From: Chrysopilus asiliformis
Taxonomy: Eukaryota; Arthropoda; Insecta; Diptera; Rhagionidae
Direction of reading: 5' to 3'
DNA length: 64,000 bases
Assembly (NCBI GenBank): GCA_964034945.1
Contig: OZ035960.1
Coordinates: 44,869,002 to 44,933,001 of the forward strand
Shown here: in pieces, positions 56,520 through 64,000 of the stretch
Numbering within the stretch: position 1 is the first letter of the stretch
Layout: each line of letters starts with the position of its first letter
The notes under the pieces: model-generated
Seen by the model: only the letters and a program-made list of their open reading frames with translations
The model's database searches: none
Told to the model about the DNA's origin: nothing
Position numbers and translations under genes: made by a program

Positions 56520-57283
56520 GTACAAGATTTCTCAAAAACTAATAGAGCTAGCGCCATGAAATTTTATAGGCATGTTGGGTCCTGGAATGGGACGATCCTA
56601 TCAACTTTTGGTGGAAATCCGTTAACCGGAAGTATCCAAAATGGCGGTTTTTCAAAAATCGCAATTTCGTTTTTCTCGATTTACTCCCAAACTACGCGTT
56701 TTCTAGTGGCCTTAAGTATGACAAAACTTGAAGAAAATAAAATTTCCCACACTTTTGTCTTTAGCTACAACTCGATATCTCAAACTGTTATCGAGATAAA
56801 CCGTTATTTCCAATCGAGATAAACCGTTAGTTTTTTGCGATTATCTCGAAAACTAACGGGATTTTGCTGACTGTATGTATGAAGTGAATTAATGAGAATG
56901 GCATTCTGCACAATTTTGTCTTTTACCGTTATCCGTTATATTTTACCGTTATTGAGATATTTTCATTAATATGTAAAAAATCATATGTTTGCGAATAATT
57001 TGCAAACTAACGGTTTTTCGACAAATCAGTTAAAAGAATAATTAAAGATGTTAACATTTTCTACATTTTTGCCATTTACCGTAAATTGGTATCTTTTACC
57101 GTTCTCAAGTTATCTCAAATTTTGTACGTTTTTGATATTTTTGAATAAACCAAGAATTTATTGGGAGGTCCTCTTAGGTTGACAACGCGACAGGGCTCTA
57201 GCGTAAATTGCACAGGGTCGTAGATTTTGTAGAAGAAAGTTTTGTGTTGACCACAACTGATATTTATATATTAGTATGATGAT

Positions 57284-58140
57284 TAGGAGCTGTGTAAATT
57301 AATTTTATGTCGTGACACTTAATATTGTGAGTATCAAATAATAAATAGACAGAAGTCATGACGTTTTAGATTTTTGTGCAATCTTTATAATGGTAGCTTT
57401 CGATTATAAAAAGTCATTTAAATCGGTCCGGTAGAACTCCAAAACCAAGGATATATGAAAATGCTTATATTTTTTTATATAAGATTACTCTCTCATACAC
57501 ATAACCAGTAATCGTTCAGAAACATTTCAAATTTCTATAGCGCGTCCGACATGAAATAACCTTGTGGCATATTTAATTACCAAATTGCGTGTCTAGTCAT
57601 TAAACGATATAACGCTTTACTACAGTTTTTGAAGAAACAAAAGGATATTTTGTTTTATCTCTTTAATAATGTGAGATATATAATGCCTTTTTGACCAGTC
57701 AGAAGCTTTTAACGGGTTTATTTTAGGCATGAAACATAACACTTGTTATTGTGACAAGCACGAAAATGAGAAAACATTTTTTTTTATTCCTGCCATTTGA
57801 AATGTATATTAAAGTTAAATAAAGTATTAAAAGAAAATTTTCAGAGGCAAAATTTTTATTGAACTTTCTTGTTTTTCTTTCGTTTTGCGAATTTCCCGAT
57901 CATGTTCAAAAGTCCGCTTACATTCAAATATCAAAAGACTTTGTCCAGTGATTTTTTCCACCCTTTGACTATTTTACTTAAAAAATTCTCTTTTCCACTT
58001 GATTTATTTTTCATAATTTATTTTACCTTTTTATGTTTTGTCGCAATTATATCATTTCACGTCTGATCTGAATTGAAGAGGGTAACTTTGCAAAGAAAAT
58101 TTTTTTATAATATACATCTTATTCTATTTTTCGATCTTCA
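57284..58140. other. AT-rich intergenic DNA, nothing recognised
   Basis: No gene or shared repeat noticed. Confidence 0.4.
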
Positions 58141-58142
58141 TA

Positions 58143-58715
58143 TCATCATACTAATATATCATACTAATATATAGAAATGAGTTGGTGTCTGTCTGTCTGT
58201 TCCTCTTTCACGCAAAAACGGCTGAACCGATAGACTTGAAATTTGGCATGAGTGTCTGTGGTAGTTCTGGCAGAGAACAAATAATCTAGAGGATAAACTC
58301 TTAGAACAAATTTTTAGAGAAAATTTTTTCACTGTGAGATGAAGCAAGAGGATCCGATGTAACACGGAAAAAATTATCCATTCGATTCCTCCATCTCATT
58401 GAATAGATACGACGAAAATGATTAGAAAATGTTCTCTTTGCTTCGTGCTCCCTAGTCTAAAAGTAATTAACTTAGTAGTTAGTAGCTAGTGAATGATAGG
58501 GACATTTTTCCCCCCTTCGAAGGGGAAATTTGTCAAAAATTTGTTCGGCAAAGTTTTTTCTATATATTCCTTATTCTATGGTTCTGGTTCCAATATGGGC
58601 ATACGGAAAAGTACCGCGAGGGGTGGGGGTAGTAAGGGGAGGGGATAAAGTGATTTCGAAACTTAGTTTTTGCGCTATGTTACTCTTTCGCGGGGAAACA
58701 CGCGCGTGTGAACCG
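58143..58715 (-). mobile_element. Family B retroelement 3' end, copy B3, split by a hAT MITE
   Basis: Read on the minus strand: CTATGTTGGAACCAGAACTAC-type interior, CAGACACCAACTCATTTC, then the tail word ATATTAGTATGAT twice in tandem. The element continues on both sides of the 58271-58580 insertion. The duplicated tail word suggests a short 3' tail repeat, as in RTE- or CR1-like LINEs and their SINEs. Confidence 0.65.
58271..58580. mobile_element. hAT-type MITE inserted in family B copy B3
   Basis: The interrupted word GTAGTTCTGG|TTCCAA shows exact insertion boundaries. GTTCTGG is duplicated on both sides (58264-58270 and 58581-58587), or 8 bp with one mismatch. The ends CAGAGAACAA and TTATTCTATG match as inverted repeats at 8 of 10 positions. 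The length is 310 bp. TSD size and the CA start fit hAT. Confidence 0.7.
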
Positions 58716-58719
58716 CGAA

Positions 58720-60490
58720 GTGGTGGACAAATAAAATTCTTTAGTTTTAGAAAAAAAAACCAACGTTGGGGCAATTCTCCGTAAAAAACATCATGTAGGG
58801 ATTTTTCACTTTAAGTGAACTGTATGAACAAATATAACGTATATGGAATGTACACAATCCTTAGAATTTTTACGAATTCTTTACGAATCATTCCATCAAA
58901 AATAACATTTTATATTAATATTACACAAACTGAAGACATTTTAACAGCAATACGTCAATTGTTTTCATGTAACATATTTCTTAATTTAACACAAACATTC
59001 CTACTATCTAAATTTATATATTTATTTTTTTTTATCATAACACACTTTAACAGAGGATAACAAGTTTCCATCCTTTAATTACCCACCAAATGAAATGCCT
59101 TAGGAAAACTCTTAAAGCTACCGAAACAAAAAAGAAAAAACAAGAAATAAAAAATAAAAGGTAATAACTAATTAATTTGTTTGCTACGACATGACACACA
59201 GGCTCTCGTGTAAGAAAAACTTTTTTCCTGAGAAAAATCTTTACGGAAGCACAAATGGAAAAAGTGAAATGTCGAAAGATATACTGCCCTTTTAGTAACA
59301 AGAAAAAATTGTTGGGCGCACGCCAGATGATGTCCCTATGTTGCTCATTATTTTTATTTCTTTTTCGACTAAAGTTTTTGTTTAGGTCGTATATGTTGTT
59401 TGGTATAGAAAATAAAGAGAAAATCTGAAAAATAAGACTTATTTATGAATGCAACATTATGATGTACAAAAATGTAAATGATATCAGTGAACTTTCCAGG
59501 CCAAATGATGTTAAAAAAAGGAATATAAGCATTAGTATGGCGTGAGGGTAATTGTCAAGTGGAAATGGAAGTACCGTATCTGATGATAAGTCTATGTTTT
59601 TATAAAAAAAATGAAATTTTAATTCTAATCACGTATTTCAATTGGTATATTTCGTCAGAGGGAATTTTTCAATTGGCCTGCATTGTGACGAATAATAATC
59701 TTTGTATGTTGATCGTTCACACTTTTAGCATCAAACGGCTTTTCGCTGGAAATCATTAAAAGGAAAATTTCCTGGAAAACGTTTTCTCACACTTTTGAAG
59801 CCCGCTTCTAAAACTTATTTTCTTTTTGCATAAAAATACAGTAAATTTACTTATAGTATTACAATTTATGTGGAAATCAGTCCCACCCACAGTTGAACAA
59901 TTCCAAACATTTTTAGGGATCAGCCCAAATATTTTTAGAACAGATTCCCTTTATGTAAATGGAAGTTTTTCCAATTTTTGATGAAAACTCATCCAAAAAA
60001 ATTGATAATAGTTCCAATCAAATTCTATCAAGGTTAAATTAAAACGTCTAAAAGATATCGGATTTATTCCCACAGTACGATGGAAAAAATGGAAATTATT
60101 CCCATTCTACGATGGTAATGACTCCCGTCAATTTTTTTAATTATTTTATTTCCTTTATTATGGTTGGATGTTTTTTATCCAAAGAATTTCCTCCTGGTGT
60201 GCTCAGACATTTTATTCTGAAGCAGATAGGAGAAGCATAGTCCTAGTTCCGAATCCAAATTACAATTAGTTGGCCGCCGCCCTGCGCACAATATTAAATC
60301 GACTTGAATTCTTCTGTACGTCGAGTTTGCTGTTCATATGCGAAATATATGTGCAAAAAAATTGAATGGCAGTTCCATTGTATGATGGGAATAATCTCAT
60401 TTTTTTCGGAAGCATCCGTAAGTGAATAGGAATAAATACCGAATTTGATTGGCACTATTACCAATTTTGTTTGGACGCGTTCCTGATACC
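58720..60490. other. AT-rich intergenic DNA, nothing firmly recognised
   Basis: 59930-60130 and 60360-60440 share loose wording (ATTCCCAYnnTACGATGG, GATGGGAATAAT) in inverse orientation, possibly an old foldback. No gene seen. Confidence 0.3.
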
Positions 60491-60494
60491 GTAA

Positions 60495-60862
60495 CACGTT
60501 GAGCGCCACATGCCGACCGGTGGTCATTCTTTAAATTGCACAGTAGACCGCGTGCTTACGAGCGGATATTCCTTGGGTGACATTCTGGGACCAATATTTT
60601 TTTTTTTTATTGATTTATTGCAAGTACTACGAATTCCAAGTAAAATATGTTTACATCCTGGGACCAAACTTAATATTTCTCAAAGCTAAATATATGTAAA
60701 AGTTTCTTACTGGTGGTCACGATGTCTCGAAATGAAAATGTAGTGTCCCCACGGGTGGTCACGTTGTCCCAATATCGACATCCAATAATGACCACCAGTG
60801 GTCACTTGGTCCTCTGTTGGAAATTTAAAATGTTCACCGGTGGGCACGTGGCGCTCAACGTG
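60495..60862. mobile_element. TTAA-flanked MITE with CACGTTGAGCGCCAC termini
   Basis: The left end CACGTTGAGCGCCACATGCC and the right end GGGCACGTGGCGCTCAACGTG are inverted, followed by TTAA at 60863-60866; the left flank is GTAA. The interior repeats GTGGTCAC and ACCACCAGTGG words in both orientations. It is piggyBac-like by target, 368 bp and non-coding. Its termini differ from the GGTGCCGC foldback family. Confidence 0.7.
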
Positions 60863-60866
60863 TTAA

Positions 60867-62818
60867 CTAGAAGAAAATCTAAAATTATTTACTCCTTTAC
60901 TCGACGTAAAGGACTTTTAGATTTTATTTCATTGAAATCGGACAACTTTTCCTGTCAAATACTGCAAATAAATTAAAATTTGCAGACTTCTGCGAAAGCC
61001 AAATAGGATCCTAAACACGTATGGTTGCTGAAAAAAATACATGTTGCTTATTGTACTTTTCAGAATTCTCACCGTTTTTGGGACAATCACTGTATGGGCT
61101 TCTATATTCGAAATATAACCTTATTTAATTGTTATGATCGACTCAATTGTTAGACAAAACTCTTATACTTACAAATAATATGTTCTCTCATTATTAAACT
61201 TTTTATTACATTTTGAAGACTATACACGTATACATACAAGCTATTTATATTATTTTGTTTATTTAAAAGTGAAAATGCTTACTCCTATGATGATTCTTAA
61301 TAAACTTCGGTATGGAATGTGTATAATTAAAGATGTTTCGATACACTTTCAAATAACAACTAACCCAAATAAAAGGGCAACTAATTTGCAATCTTATAAT
61401 ATCCTTTCTAAAAGCAAAGTTTTATTCAAAAGCACGACTTACCAATTAATTTTGCATAACTGCAAGGCATATATATAGAGCCCATGGCAAGTCATTATCC
61501 TCATTATACGATTCTATGTTTACGTCCGACCATCGTCTACATATTTCTATTAAACTTTAATACATGCTCGTATTCGTAGTTATCATCATACTTGAACTAA
61601 CATGTATTTGTATTTATATAAAATTATACGATAAATAACAGAAACATTTAAATTATAATCAACCGCAATTACATTGAAACACTTTTAGTCCTTCCAACCA
61701 TTTGCTAATAAAATTTTGGTGCTTAAACCCCGAAAAAGCGGGCAAAAGGCATACAAGAGTCTTGGCAAATGTTTTGCGGGCTTCTCGCATGCACATGTAT
61801 GGCTATAAATAAAATTTAACTATTAAATAGCTCACTATATATCTAGCACTTAAATTAATATCTATTCCCAAGTTAATGTTTCTAAATGCTTTCCGAAACA
61901 CATATTCATGAACATAAACAATATATTGAAGCATTTTTCAAGTATGATCGAACTTGTAACTATGTATATTAATGTGTGCGTGAGAGTCCTTATACAGGAT
62001 GGAGCATTGAAATAAACTTAACATACGATAGAACAATATCGATGACCGTCCTTGAACATTCTTCATCACTAGCCTTAATTAATTAATGCCCAAAATGGTT
62101 TTAATACACTCAGAGAAAAACGTTCGCCAACTGGAGTCGAATTTTTGGACAAGTGAACTTTACCCGTGCTCTTGCGAAGAAAGTTCACCTTCATTTCGAG
62201 ATGCAAATTTACAAGGTTTTGCACTAGTCCAGGTAAAGTTAGAATAACAGAAGTCAAACATTGATACCGTAAGGAAACGTAGGGAACGAATCGACTTCCA
62301 CAGCCCAACAGTTGACTTCTGGTAAAATATTTTTCGAAATTGTTTTTAAATATTAGAAGGTAGGGCACAGCGGTTCACCAGCCTACATTGTTCTTGTTTT
62401 CTGATGATTTTCAGCTAAGCGAGCTATTCGATGGGTGCAATGGACCCGATCGGTGGAGACCGAATTCAACTTAAACTTGCCGAGTTCAGAAAACATGTGA
62501 GAATTATGAGTGAAAGAAAATTTTGTACAGTAGAAATATTACTCCATATCTTTCCAGTTCAGCTGAGAAAATTTACATGTGCTTGTGTTAACATTTATTT
62601 TTATTTACCTGTGGCAGGGCTTTTCCCCAATTTTTTTAGTTTGTCTTGTGCAAGTGTAGTGTTTACTTGTCCGAAGCAAAATTGTACACCCCTTACTGGC
62701 TTGCTAAAATTTACAATCTCTTATATCGTCGCAATGCCTGCTTCACATGTTCTAATACAGCAGGCTAACTTCACTTGCTCCAAATAATTTTTCTTTTCGC
62801 TTAACCTACAGCAAGTGT
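60867..62818. other. Intergenic DNA; possible old TA-flanked element from 62108
   Basis: At 62108 the sequence TA-CACTCAGAGAAAAACG resembles the start of the CACTCAGAAAAATG MITEs. GGACAAGTGAACTTTACC (62156) has a loose inverse counterpart at 62762-62780, but a right terminus was not found. Otherwise nothing recognised. The 62431-62787 open frame lies inside this block and has no domain signature. Confidence 0.3.
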
Positions 62819-62819
62819 A

Positions 62820-63091
62820 CACTCAGAAAAATGTCCAGGTCAACTTTTTGTCAGGTTAACTCTGACCTTACAGAGGTGTCTGTAAGCCAGCTAGCGGTCA
62901 GAGTTAACCTATCTAAGGTCAACTCGTGCAGCTCCCAATGCCCTACTTCACCTGCTGGTGGCTTAATTTCAGAATTTCTCCGACCACAGGTCAACTCAGT
63001 TTTACTTGCCCACATGCAGGCGAACGCGCGCCTGCCCGAGGCCAATTACGCCGTATGTAGGTCGTCGAGTTAGCCTCCATTTTTCTGAGTG
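62820..63091. mobile_element. TA-flanked MITE, CACTCAGAAAAATG family, copy 2
   Basis: The same 14-bp TIR and interior as 16712-17014, with TA at 62818-62819 and 63092-63093. It is 272 bp. The two copies differ by short indels in the middle third. Confidence 0.85.
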
Positions 63092-63417
63092 TACAGATAC
63101 CATTTGTAGGTTAGATTAAGAAGACCGCGCGCGCCCAGACGCGAGCACAGCACTACACTCGGAGGCCTGCAGGTCCATTGTGATAAATTTGTGAGTAATC
63201 ATATATCTAATATAGAGGAACTTAGCCGGGACAAGCTGAAATAGTCCTGGGCAGCCTTAAAACATAACTCCATTTCTCTCAGTGTAGTTGAACAGTGCTG
63301 TGATAATAAGTGTGACATTTTCAAACTCCAATAGAGCACAATTTTTTGTGAAATGTTTATGAAAGATTTCGAATGTCTATATATTCTTTTTATATGATAT
63401 ATCACACAGAAATTTAT

Positions 63418-63620
63418 TAGATTTATTATAGCGTTTGTAAAGCTTCGAACCCAAAAATGAACTACACCAAGGTGTTAGGGATGACAAAAGAATTTGATTA
63501 CCGCATGTCCTTCCATTTGTCTGTCGGTCTTTCTGTCTATTTTTTTAATAAACATTTTGTCTGTCATCATATAGAGTATTTGACAATTGTCCCCTGGCAA
63601 TTGTAGCTTTAATTATGTTT
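63418..63620 (+). repeat. Diverged family A relative, short
   Basis: Contains GCGTTTGTAAAGCTTCGAAC, GAACTACACCAAGGTGTTAG, a GTCTGTCGGTC stretch, GGCAATTGTAGCTTTAATTA and TGTTTAG. It has an internal deletion relative to A1-A6. Confidence 0.5.
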
Positions 63621-64000
63621 AGGTTACATTTTTGTCAAATCTTTGAAGAAATATTCTTTATTTCCACAATTTTTTTTTTTCATTTTTTTACCATATATTT
63701 TTTAGAAGATATAAAAATGGTATCTCTGATATTTTCACAGTTAAAAAATTTCGTAAAACCCTCGCGGAAGAAATTTTCTTATGATATTAGGCCCCGTTAC
63801 CACTAGCGATTTTCTTCTGAATTTCTTGGCGAATTTTACTCACCTATCGCAGAATAAATTCAAAAAGAAAAATTTGTCAAAATTTTATTTTATTCCGGGA
63901 ATTTTGTATGAAAAACTTCCACTTTTAATTTTCAAATGCTTAATAGCAGATTAAAAATATGTTATTCACTTGAAAAAAATTATTTATAACTTTGAGAACC
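63621..64000. other. AT-rich end of window, nothing recognised
   Basis: No gene or shared repeat noticed. Confidence 0.35.

Larger units (their letters stand above)
53734..57260 (+). repeat. Family D repeat (HINE-like), copy D2, with octamer array and inserted TA element
   Basis: Starts ACTTTCTTCTACGGAGTATA AT and ends GTTGACCACAACTGA with T after it, matching copy D1 throughout once the 1566-bp insertion at 53764-55329 is removed. The octamer array lies at 55424-56519. It is inserted in the tail of copy B1. Orientation is opposite to D1, which is about 5 kb away. Confidence 0.75.

Noticed and set aside
55304..56822. Open frames of 412 and 473 codons on the plus strand
   Set aside because: Same octamer array in the opposite orientation, same reasoning.
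62431..62787. 118-codon open frame starting MGAMDPIGGD
   Set aside because: No domain, signal or splice support, and it lies in a block that looks like an old element. Cysteine content alone is not evidence.

Overview
The window is AT-rich eukaryotic DNA: intron-bearing genes, GT-AG splice sites, AATAAA-type poly(A) signals and dense transposable elements. The element types (mariner, PIF/Harbinger, hAT, TTAA-flanked foldbacks, GTCY-microsatellite repeats of the DINE-1/Helentron kind, LINE 3' ends) point to an arthropod, most likely an insect and possibly a dipteran. The species cannot be named from the sequence. None of it looks bacterial, viral or organellar.

One host gene can be rebuilt in full. 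It runs on the + strand from 12480 to 31501 in 12 coding exons. All phases agree (1809 nt, 602 codons plus stop) and it encodes a single-pass leucine-rich-repeat (LRR) receptor or adhesion protein: signal peptide, LRRNT cap, about 14 LRRs, LRRCT cap, one transmembrane helix, and a short tail with a juxtamembrane YYTHED motif and a seven-proline run. Its three long introns (about 3.0, 6.7 and 5.2 kb) are filled with transposon debris; its other introns are 78-1282 bp.

The rest is mostly transposon sequence. 1-12.5 kb: decayed repeats, a LINE 3' end, two transposase remnants, TTAA-flanked foldbacks and an internally deleted mariner with both terminal inverted repeats (TIRs). 12.5-31.5 kb: the LRR gene, with a 2.5 kb TA-flanked element holding a large palindrome (intron 7) and a hAT-like element (intron 11). 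33-39 kb: many copies of a repeat here called family A. 40-46 kb: two hAT elements with perfect 8-bp target site duplications (TSDs), each carrying a nested foldback, plus a Harbinger-type foldback. 46.4-57.3 kb: the most structured region. Two copies of one rolling-circle-like repeat (family D) lie in opposite orientation. Each carries an almost pure octamer array (about 1.35 and 1.1 kb). They flank an apparently complete PIF/Harbinger element (49527-52245) with both of its genes open. The right-hand D copy sits inside a LINE/SINE-like repeat (family B) and is itself split by a pogo-like TA element. That element keeps a PHD-finger transposase tail and is in turn split by another B repeat. The left-hand D copy supplies the matching empty site. 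57.3-64 kb: further B, hAT, TTAA and TA-flanked non-autonomous elements in otherwise featureless AT-rich DNA.

The genes that work together are the two Harbinger genes, a Myb/SANT-like DNA-binding protein and a DDE transposase. They converge inside one set of TIRs and look capable of autonomous transposition. The repeat families A and C/D share a 5' hairpin, a GTCY microsatellite and a 3' hairpin, the layout of Helentron-associated non-autonomous elements.
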